64,000 bases of DNA from Pseudomonadota bacterium (GTDB taxonomy: Bacteria > Pseudomonadota > Gammaproteobacteria > Burkholderiales > Casimicrobiaceae), in assembly GCA_018241765.1 (NCBI GenBank), contig JAFEDD010000041.1, positions 1 to 64,000 on the forward strand, given 5' to 3'. Shown here one piece after another: positions 18,518-25,295 of this stretch. The notes under the pieces are model-generated. The model worked only from the letters and a program-made list of their open reading frames with translations. It made no database searches and was not told where the DNA came from. Within the stretch, counting starts at the first letter, position 1; each line of letters begins with the position of its first letter. The position numbers were made by a program, and so were the translations under genes.

Positions 18518-21253
18518 TCAGCTTACGGCGCGGAGTGTCGAATTGGCTGGCGGCGGGGGCGGTGGATTGGCGGATTTGAGCCACGCCGTGGCCGCGGTGA
18601 GCGACAACGGATGTGCGATGCCGTAGCCCTGTGCGAAGTCGCAACCATGCAGTTCGAGAAACTGCAACGTCGCCACGTCTTCCACGCCCTCGGCAACGAC
18701 GGTGAGACCTAGGTTGTGTGCCAACGCGATCGTCGACTGCACGATGATGGCGTCCTCGGCGTTCTGCATGACGCGCGAGACGAAGGATTTGTCCATCTTC
18801 AAGCCCTTGAGCGGCAGGCGACGCAGGTAGGCGAGCGAACAAAAGCCCACGCCGTAATCGTCGATGATGACCGAAAACCCCTGCGCGCGACAGTCGGCGA
18901 GGATCTGCGTGGCGCGTGAGGAGTTGTGGATCAGGGACGTCTCGGTGATTTCGAGGTCGATCAGTCGGGCCGGCAAACCGTGCTCGCGAATACTCCTTTG
19001 CAGATGGGCGACGATGATGGAGTCACCGAGCAGCCTTGGCGAGATGTTGATGGCCAGTCCTACGCCCGGCGCACTCGCCTGCCAGTCGCGCGCGGCGGCG
19101 AGCCCGTGATCGATGACCCAGCGCGTGAGAATGCGGATCGAATCCGACATTTCGGCGCGATGCACGAAATCGCGCGCGGTGAGGCGACCGTATTCCGGGT
19201 GGTTCCAGCGAACCAGCGCCTCCAGGCGCACCGGCTTTCTGGTGAGGCAGTGAATGATGGGCTGGAATTCGAGTTCGAGTTCACCACGTTCGATCGCCTC
19301 GGGCAGATCCGCGAGCAGCAGCAACTTGCGTTTCTCGAAGACGACGGTGCTGCGGCTGAAGAGCCGCACCCCGCCGCCGGTCTGTTTGGCGTGATACATG
19401 GCCTCGTCGGCGGCGCGTGACAGTTCCGCGAACGAGCGGCCATGGGTCGGGTAGATGGCGGCGCCGATGCTTGCCGAGACATGAAACTTGCCGCCAGCGA
19501 TGACGAACGGCGGCGCCAGCGCCGCGGTGATTGCTTCGCCAACACGCATCGCACCTTCGGCCGTGGCGACGCCACGCACGAAGACGCCGAATTCATCGCC
19601 CCCGAGACGGGCAGCGACCGCGTTTTCGTCGGCGATGGCCTTGCGCAGGCGCGTCTTCATCTGGCGCAGAACGTCGTCACCCGCGCCGTGGCCAAGGGTG
19701 TCGTTGATGTCCTTGAACTGGTTCAGATCGAGCAGCAGCAGCGCGGCCGACGGCGCGTCGGACATGCTTTCCATCTGTTCGATGGCGTCGGTGACTTCCG
19801 CCACCAGCCGCTGCCGGTTCAAGAGGCCGGTCAGGGGGTCGCGGAAGGCGAGGTGCTCCAGGAGCGATTGATAGCGCTTGCGGTCGGTGACGTTGCGGCG
19901 TGCGCCCCAAAGGCGAACGAGACGGCCGTTCTCGACGACACCGAGCAGGGTCAGCGTCAACCAGCGGCGTTCTTCGCCGCTGACCTTCAGGCGCATTTCG
20001 CGTTCGCTCAGCCGGTAGTTGCGCGATATCCAGTCGCGCAGCGAGTTGCCGCGAAAGAGCTCGGGCATGAATTCGGCCAGCCGCTGTCCGATGACTTCGT
20101 GTTCGAGGGCGTCGTAGTCGCGGGCGAACGCGGCATTGACGTCGCTGATGGTGCCGTGGGCGCGCAGCAGGTCGAGCTGTTCCTGCGCGGGCAGCTTGAT
20201 GTCGATCGGCGGGTCGACGTCAACCGCCCAGATCGAATCGAGGCTGGCCTGGATGAATGCCCGGTGGCGCTCCCGGGTCGCGTGCAGTTCGGCCTCCGAG
20301 CGCACGCGATCGGCCACCTCGAGCGCGAGTGACAGCAGGTCGACCGCGGAACTCGCGTAGGCGCGTGCGTCGGTGTCCCACACCCGCGTGCGCAGGCAGT
20401 CCTCGAAGCACACGACGCCCCAGAGTTGCCCGTGATGGAGCACCGGCACATCGAGCACCGACAGCACACCCGTGTGCTCGACATATTCGCTGCGGAAGTC
20501 CGCCAGCGCCGGATCGCCTCTGGCGTCGCTCGCGGCGAGCAGGCGTCGCTGCGCGATGGCGGCGAAGTACGAGGGATGCTTGGCCGCCGTACGCGTCTGC
20601 GTCGGGTGGTGCTCAGTGCTGCCATTGTGTGTACGCGCGTCAAATTGATACTGACGGTTGAGACGTCGGCCGTCGTCGCTGCACCGCCAGAGACCAACGC
20701 GGGTGACGCCGAGCGCATGGGCGCACTGGCGCAGGATCTGTCGCGACGAGCGCGCGAAATCACCACGGTCGGCGACCATCGGGTTGCGCGCCAGCGAGAA
20801 AAGCGACTCGTGATAGGCAAGCAGCTTCAGCTCGCGCTCGGAGGCGTCGGTGATGTCGGTGAGCGTGCCGACGTAGCGTGGCGCCTCGCCTGCGCGGGCC
20901 GCGTTGCGCGCGTTGCAGGCGAGCCAAACCGTACCTTCGCCGTCGCCGTTGCTGCGCTTGACGCGCACTTCGGCGTAGACCTCGGGTTTGCCCGATCGGC
21001 ATTGCCGAAGCAGGCGCTCGATGGTTGCCGCGTCTTCCGACGCGACGTGGCGAGTGAAGGCGTCGATGGGGCCGTAATAGCGCCCCGGCCGCAACGACAC
21101 GAACGACAGCACGTTGTGATAGAGGTCGATCATGCCGTCGGCCGGCGTGTAGTCCCACAGTCCGACGCCGCCCGCTTCGAGTGCGTTTTGCAGCAAGGCC
21201 TGGTCACCCCGAAACGGGATGGCATTCAATGTGGCGATGCGCGCGGGGGTCAT
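18518..21253 (-). CDS. PAS-GAF-PAS-GGDEF-EAL cyclic-di-GMP enzyme
   Basis: A 911-residue cytoplasmic signalling protein; no transmembrane segment is seen. Likely layout: PAS 20-140, GAF 145-315, PAS 330-455, GGDEF 465-630, EAL 645-895. The cyclase motif is intact (GGDEF 551-555). The phosphodiesterase motif EAL is at 678-680, with later NISPRLL, a DDYGVGFCSLAYLRRLP loop and VVAEGVED, so both activities could exist; dominance cannot be predicted. The start is ATG 21253 (MTPARIATL). It sits between the two halves of the paa locus, suggesting but not proving a link of its sensor domains to aromatic metabolism. Confidence 0.92.
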   Translation of the reverse strand: MTPARIATLNAIPFRGDQALLQNALEAGGVGLWDYTPADGMIDLYHNVLSFVSLRPGRYYGPIDAFTRHVASEDAATIERLLRQCRSGKPEVYAEVRVKRSNGDGEGTVWLACNARNAARAGEAPRYVGTLTDITDASERELKLLAYHESLFSLARNPMVADRGDFARSSRQILRQCAHALGVTRVGLWRCSDDGRRLNRQYQFDARTHNGSTEHHPTQTRTAAKHPSYFAAIAQRRLLAASDARGDPALADFRSEYVEHTGVLSVLDVPVLHHGQLWGVVCFEDCLRTRVWDTDARAYASSAVDLLSLALEVADRVRSEAELHATRERHRAFIQASLDSIWAVDVDPPIDIKLPAQEQLDLLRAHGTISDVNAAFARDYDALEHEVIGQRLAEFMPELFRGNSLRDWISRNYRLSEREMRLKVSGEERRWLTLTLLGVVENGRLVRLWGARRNVTDRKRYQSLLEHLAFRDPLTGLLNRQRLVAEVTDAIEQMESMSDAPSAALLLLDLNQFKDINDTLGHGAGDDVLRQMKTRLRKAIADENAVAARLGGDEFGVFVRGVATAEGAMRVGEAITAALAPPFVIAGGKFHVSASIGAAIYPTHGRSFAELSRAADEAMYHAKQTGGGVRLFSRSTVVFEKRKLLLLADLPEAIERGELELEFQPIIHCLTRKPVRLEALVRWNHPEYGRLTARDFVHRAEMSDSIRILTRWVIDHGLAAARDWQASAPGVGLAINISPRLLGDSIIVAHLQRSIREHGLPARLIDLEITETSLIHNSSRATQILADCRAQGFSVIIDDYGVGFCSLAYLRRLPLKGLKMDKSFVSRVMQNAEDAIIVQSTIALAHNLGLTVVAEGVEDVATLQFLELHGCDFAQGYGIAHPLSLTAATAWLKSANPPPPPPANSTLRAVS

Positions 21254-21438
21254 GTCAGCGCTCCGGGCCGGGCGCCATCGGGCACGTCGGCGAGGCGGGC
21301 AGCCACGGCCACGTCGCGTCGGCCACGAACGGTGGCGACGCGTGGACGATGCCGATGACATGGCCGAGTGGCTGCAACCGACGTACCCCCGAATAAACCC
21401 GGCTATGCTAGCCGGAAGCTTCGCGCTTGAACAGGGTG

Positions 21439-21476
21439 CCCGCCCCCCGAGGAGCGACCGGGTGCGTCGGGGGCGG
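21439..21476. other. GC-rich inverted repeat upstream of the TetR gene
   Basis: CCGCCCCCCGA and TCGGGGGCGG form a stem of about ten pairs with one bulged C around a 16-base loop. There is no T run on either side, so it is not a typical rho-independent terminator. It lies between the divergent GGDEF-EAL and TetR genes and could be a regulatory structure, or simply a GC-rich accident. Confidence 0.3.
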
Positions 21477-21513
21477 CGCAGGCGGTTGTGCAGAGGTTCC
21501 TTAGAATCAGGAC

Positions 21514-22152
21514 ATGCCACGCGGACCCTCTTCTGCTCATTCGGTGCAACGCGATGCGATTCTCGATACCTCGGCGACAACCTTTGCCGAGCTCGGGTAT
21601 CACGGTGCCACGATGGCGCAGCTGGCACAGCGCTGTGGGGTTTCCAAGAGCCTGCTCTACCACTACTATCCGTCGAAGGATGCCATCCTCTTCGATCTGC
21701 TGCATGCCTATGTGTCGCGGCTGCATGCGCTGGTGATCGAGGTCGCGTCGCGCGAGCTGCCCGCCCAGGAGGCGTTGGCGGAGACGATTCGTCGCTTCGT
21801 GCGCGAATATGAGAGCTCGCGGTCGCGTCACGTGGTGCTCTTGAACGATGTGAAGCACCTGCCGCCGAAAGAGCGCGATGCGGTGATCGCCATCGAGCGC
21901 TCGATCGTCGCTGCGGTGGCCGAACTCATCTGCCGAACCTACGGCATCGACGAGGGCCGCGCCAAGGTGCTCACGATGAGCGTGTTCGGCATCGTCAACT
22001 GGACCTTCACCTGGCTACGCGCCGACGGCGCCCTGAGCTATGGCCAATTCGCCGAGGCGGTGGTTGGCATTCTCGAGGGCGGCTTGAACGGCGGTGCGGC
22101 CCGCATGCAAGCCTTTCAACCCAAACCGACGTCAGGAAAACGCCATGTCTGA
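21514..22152 (+). CDS. TetR-family regulator, probable paa repressor (PaaR-like)
   Basis: A 212-residue regulator. The N-terminal TetR helix-turn-helix reads ATMAQLAQRCGVSKSLLYHY, followed by the conserved YPSKDAILFDLL; the C-terminal half is a ligand/dimer domain. In Burkholderia and Thermus a TetR protein called PaaR represses paa genes and is released by phenylacetyl-CoA; this gene's overlap with paaF makes the same role likely here, but this is inferred from context. It lies 8 bp into the start of paaF, so both are probably one transcript and the repressor autoregulated. Confidence 0.85.
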   Translation: MPRGPSSAHSVQRDAILDTSATTFAELGYHGATMAQLAQRCGVSKSLLYHYYPSKDAILFDLLHAYVSRLHALVIEVASRELPAQEALAETIRRFVREYESSRSRHVVLLNDVKHLPPKERDAVIAIERSIVAAVAELICRTYGIDEGRAKVLTMSVFGIVNWTFTWLRADGALSYGQFAEAVVGILEGGLNGGAARMQAFQPKPTSGKRHV

Positions 22153-22930
22153 ACCGCTCGTCACCGTCGAGAAACTCACCAACCCGGCGCGGGTTGCGCT
22201 GATCCGATTCAATCGTCCGAAGGTGCTCAATGCGCTGAACGATGCGCTCGCGCAGGAGTTGGCCGACGTGCTGGCCGCGCTCGATGCCGACCCCGACGTG
22301 CACGTGCTGGTCATCACCGGCAACGAGAAGGCGTTTGCGGCGGGCGCCGATATCGCCGCGATGGCGCAGTGGGACTATGCCAAGGTCTACGGCGACAACT
22401 ACATCACGCGACACTGGGAGGCGGCGCGCAGTCTGCGCAAGCCGCTGATCGCCGCCGTGGCGGGATATGCCTTGGGCGGGGGGTGCGAGTTCGCGATGAT
22501 GTGCGACTTCATCATCGCGGCTGACAACGCGAAATTCGGGCAGCCGGAAATCACCATCGGCACCATCCCCGGGCTCGGCGGGACGCAGCGCCTGCCGCGC
22601 GCGGTGGGCAAGGCCAAGGCGATGGAGCTTTGCCTGACCGGGCGCTTCATGTCGGCCGCCGAGGCCGAGGCGGCGGGGTTGGTCGCGCGCGTGGTGCCGG
22701 CGGACAAGCTGATGGAGGACGTGCTGGCGACGGCGGGCAAGATCGCCTCGATGTCGTTGCCCGCCGTGATGAAGGTGAAAGAGGCGATCAACGCCGCCTA
22801 CGAGACGACGCTCACGCAGGGGCTGCTGTTCGAGCGACGCGAGTTCCATGCGACGTTCGCGCTCGACGACCAGAAGGAGGGCATGCGCGCCTTCGTGGAA
22901 AAGCGCAAGCCCGAATTTCGCAACCGCTGA
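22145..22930 (+). CDS. paaF: Enoyl-CoA hydratase
   Basis: A 261-residue crotonase. Oxyanion-hole loops: ALNDALAQELADV, KAFAAGADIAAMAQWDYAKV and GYALGGGCEFAMMCDFIIAA. Both catalytic glutamates are present in the GQPEITIGTIPGLGGTQRL region, typical of true hydratases. It should hydrate 2,3-dehydroadipyl-CoA in the paa pathway and may also serve beta-oxidation. The start is ATG 22145 (MSEPLVTVEKL), inside the end of the TetR gene. The stop overlaps the mobB ATG (TGATG). Confidence 0.9.
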   Translation: MSEPLVTVEKLTNPARVALIRFNRPKVLNALNDALAQELADVLAALDADPDVHVLVITGNEKAFAAGADIAAMAQWDYAKVYGDNYITRHWEAARSLRKPLIAAVAGYALGGGCEFAMMCDFIIAADNAKFGQPEITIGTIPGLGGTQRLPRAVGKAKAMELCLTGRFMSAAEAEAAGLVARVVPADKLMEDVLATAGKIASMSLPAVMKVKEAINAAYETTLTQGLLFERREFHATFALDDQKEGMRAFVEKRKPEFRNR

Positions 22931-23496
22931 TGCACCCGCGCGCGATGCCCAGGGTGTTCGGTTTCGCCGGCTGGTCGGGTAGTGGCAAGACGACGCTGCT
23001 CGAGCGGGTGATTGCCGAGTTGACCGGCCGTGGCCTGCGGGTCGCGCTGATCAAGCACGCGCACCATGGCTTTGATGTCGATCGGCCTGGCAAGGACTCC
23101 TTCCGCCACCGCGAAGCGGGCGCGACCGAGGTGCTGGTCACGTCGACGACGCGCTGGGCGCTGCTGCACGAATTGCGCGGTGCGCCGGAGCTCACCCTCA
23201 CCGACGCGCTGGCGCATTTCGGCCCGTGCGATCTCGTGCTGGTCGAGGGCTTCAAGCGCGAGCCGATCCCGAAACTCGAGGTGTGGCGGGCGGCCACGGC
23301 GAAGCCGCTGCTGTTCCCGACCGACCCGAACATCGTCGCGCTGGCCACGGACGACCCGCTTCCGGATGTCATTCAGGCACCGCAACTGCGCCGCTTCGCG
23401 CTGCACGACGCGGTCGGTGTCGCCGACTTCGCCCAGGAACGCGCGCTGACCGTAGCGCAGGCGGGGGCCGACGTTGGATTGCTGCAACGCACATGA
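22930..23496 (+). CDS. mobB: Molybdopterin-guanine dinucleotide biosynthesis protein MobB
   Basis: A 188-residue P-loop GTPase. Walker A is FAGWSGSGKTTLLERVI, followed by LRVALIKHAHHGFDVDRPGK and LVEGFKREPIPKLEVWR, all MobB hallmarks. MobB assists MobA in attaching GMP to molybdopterin. The ATG at 22930 overlaps the paaF stop; a second ATG at 22945 is possible. The C-terminal extension after residue 160 is a little longer than usual. moaD and moaE follow about 1 kb downstream, so this corner of the genome carries molybdenum-cofactor genes. Confidence 0.92.
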   Translation: MHPRAMPRVFGFAGWSGSGKTTLLERVIAELTGRGLRVALIKHAHHGFDVDRPGKDSFRHREAGATEVLVTSTTRWALLHELRGAPELTLTDALAHFGPCDLVLVEGFKREPIPKLEVWRAATAKPLLFPTDPNIVALATDDPLPDVIQAPQLRRFALHDAVGVADFAQERALTVAQAGADVGLLQRT

Positions 23497-23498
23497 TG

Positions 23499-23530
23499 CC
23501 GATGTTCTGAATATTGGCGCCGAACATCGG
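23499..23530. other. Perfect 9-bp inverted repeat after mobB
   Basis: CCGATGTTC and GAACATCGG flank a 14-base loop, starting three bases after the mobB stop. There is no T run, so rho-independent termination is doubtful. It could be an operator for the downstream outer-membrane gene or a transcript-stabilising hairpin. Confidence 0.4.
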
Positions 23531-23572
23531 TTGCCGGTTGACATCCGCGGTCGCAGGCCACACCATTGAGCC

Positions 23573-24232
23573 ATGTCTGCCCTGCCGCTTCCTCGCCAAA
23601 GCCGTCCGCGCGCGCTCACCGCAGCGCTCGCTGGCGTGGCGCTGGCGCTCGCGCTGCCCTCTCTGGCCACGGGTCAGGACGGCGGGCGTTTTGGCGGCGT
23701 GCGCCTTGACGGTGGAGCCCGCGCCTGGAGCTTCACCGCGCCGGGCCTGAAACTGGGTCAGGCCATCGAATACACGCGCGGCCGCGAGCTCGCGAACACC
23801 GCGTTCAGCGGCTACCAGTTCGAAAACGGCGTCGCCGTCGGCGCCGCGCTGAATGCGGCTCCGGGCGGCGCGCTGCGCGGGGATGCGCTGGGGCTTCGCT
23901 TCGACGGATTGCGCTGGAACGGCGACACGCGCCCGAACCTGAACGTCGACGTCATCTCGGCATTCAACTGGCGCAACGCGCTGTCCGTGTTTGGCAAGTT
24001 CGGGGTCGGCCGCAGCGATGCCCGTGCGGTCCCTGACTGGGCGCCGGCCTCGGGCAGTGCCTCGGCGCTCGACCGCCCAAGTCTGTCCTACGGTCTTGGC
24101 GTGCGCTACGACATCAGTTCGAGTCTCGGGCTCAAGCTCGAGCTCACGCGCGGCACCCGCTTCGGGCTCGATCGCCTGCGCACGGACGTCGATCCCGACG
24201 CCGTCAATTTCGGCATCCGCTGGTCGTTCTGA
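23573..24232 (+). CDS. Predicted outer-membrane beta-barrel protein, unknown function
   Basis: A 219-residue protein. Residues 1-35 form a Sec signal peptide (basic start, then ALTAALAGVALALALPSLAT and an Ala/Gly cleavage region before QDGG). The mature part alternates hydrophobic and polar residues, with glycine and aromatic residues as in small OmpA/OmpW-like barrels (LSYGLGVRYDISSSLGLKLE), and ends in Phe as outer-membrane proteins do. No enzymatic motif is seen. It is monocistronic, followed by an interspersed repeat. Confidence 0.6.
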   Translation: MSALPLPRQSRPRALTAALAGVALALALPSLATGQDGGRFGGVRLDGGARAWSFTAPGLKLGQAIEYTRGRELANTAFSGYQFENGVAVGAALNAAPGGALRGDALGLRFDGLRWNGDTRPNLNVDVISAFNWRNALSVFGKFGVGRSDARAVPDWAPASGSASALDRPSLSYGLGVRYDISSSLGLKLELTRGTRFGLDRLRTDVDPDAVNFGIRWSF

Positions 24233-24313
24233 CCCCAACGCCACCGCCATCTCGCGCCCGCCGCGGGCAGGATCAGGCGTGCGCGGACGCTTCCTTCCGC
24301 CGTTTCGTCGGTA

Positions 24314-24437
24314 TCAACTTTTCCGTCAAATGGCGTTCATAACGGGCTTGGCGGCGAGCTTTACATGAAGTCGACTTCTAGCATTATCGGCCGCGAAGCC
24401 CATTGTGGATGCGCCTTTCACTGGAAAGATGATGGAG
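24314..24437. repeat. Interspersed imperfect palindrome, copy 2
   Basis: About 124 bp in the 319-bp gap between the barrel gene and moaD; the rest of the gap shows nothing recognisable. Left arm: CAACTTTTCCGTC then ATAACGGGCTTGGCGG. Right arm: GAAGCCCATTGTGGATGCG, diverged from the consensus GTTATGGATGCG. The centre has the palindrome AAGTCGACTT. The left half is nearly identical to copy 3 at 36,524. Confidence 0.75.
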
Positions 24438-24551
24438 TCTGAAGCCGGCTGAAAGCGTCGTCATCGTCGCGCTCGGCGCATCGCGGCACCCGCCGCGTCG
24501 GTCGACGTGGCCAACGGCGTCGGGCGCGCCTTCGCCGCCTACAATGCGGCC

Positions 24552-24809
24552 ATGAATCTCGAACTCGTCTTTCTGGCGCGGCTGCGCGAGCGCTTCGGCG
24601 TCGCCCGCGAGCGTTTGCTGTGGGACGGTGAGGGCGAGCGCGTGGCCGACCTCCTGGCCGCGCTGCGCATGCGCGGAGGCGCGTTCGCCGTGGAGCTCGC
24701 GCCCGAGCGCTCGTGGCGTGTGGCCGTCAATCACGAGGTGGTCGACCTCGATTACGTTCTGGCCGATGGCGACGAGGTCGCGATCTTCCCGCCGGTGACC
24801 GGGGGTTGA
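24552..24809 (+). CDS. moaD: Molybdopterin synthase sulfur-carrier subunit MoaD
   Basis: An 85-residue ubiquitin-fold protein ending in the required Gly-Gly (FPPVTGG), whose C-terminus is thiocarboxylated to supply sulfur for molybdopterin. The N-terminal MNLELVFLARLRERFGV is typical. ATG 24552 is chosen over an upstream in-frame start at 24507 because the beta-strand similarity starts exactly there. moaE follows one base after the stop, so the two synthase subunits are made together. Confidence 0.93.
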   Translation: MNLELVFLARLRERFGVARERLLWDGEGERVADLLAALRMRGGAFAVELAPERSWRVAVNHEVVDLDYVLADGDEVAIFPPVTGG

Positions 24810-24810
24810 G

Positions 24811-25269
24811 ATGGCGAGCAGCGTTCGCGTACAAACCGCCGATTTCGATGTCGGGGCTGAACTGCGCGCATTGCAGGCGGCGCGGCCGATGGTGGGCGCC
24901 TCCGTCAGCTTCGTCGGCTACGTGCGCGATGTCAACGACGGCGCCGAGGTCGGCGCCATGTTTCTCGAACACTACCCCGGCATGACCGAGCGCGAACTGC
25001 ATGCCATCGCCGCGCAGGCCCACGCGCGCTGGCCGATCATCGACACACTCATCATCCATCGCGTCGGCGAACTGCCGGCGCTCGCGCAGATCGTGCTCGT
25101 TGCGGTAACCAGCGCACACCGGAGTGATGCGTTCGCGGCCTGCGAATTCATCATGGATTACCTGAAGACGCGGGCGCCATTCTGGAAGCGTGAACGCACG
25201 ACGCAGGGTGAGCGTTGGGTGGATGCGCGCGACAGTGACACCGCTGCCGCCGCCCGCTGGCAGACGTAG
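24811..25269 (+). CDS. moaE: Molybdopterin synthase catalytic subunit MoaE
   Basis: A 152-residue MoaE. Key stretches are GASVSFVGYVRDVNDGAEVG, LEHYPGMTERELHAIAAQA and HRVGELPALAQIVLVAVTSA, followed by the catalytic lysine region YLKTRAPFWKRE. With MoaD it converts cyclic pyranopterin monophosphate to molybdopterin. Together with mobB upstream it implies functional molybdoenzymes in this organism. Confidence 0.95.
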   Translation: MASSVRVQTADFDVGAELRALQAARPMVGASVSFVGYVRDVNDGAEVGAMFLEHYPGMTERELHAIAAQAHARWPIIDTLIIHRVGELPALAQIVLVAVTSAHRSDAFAACEFIMDYLKTRAPFWKRERTTQGERWVDARDSDTAAAARWQT

Positions 25270-25295
25270 CCGCGCTGCGCCAGCGGAGCCCGGCC

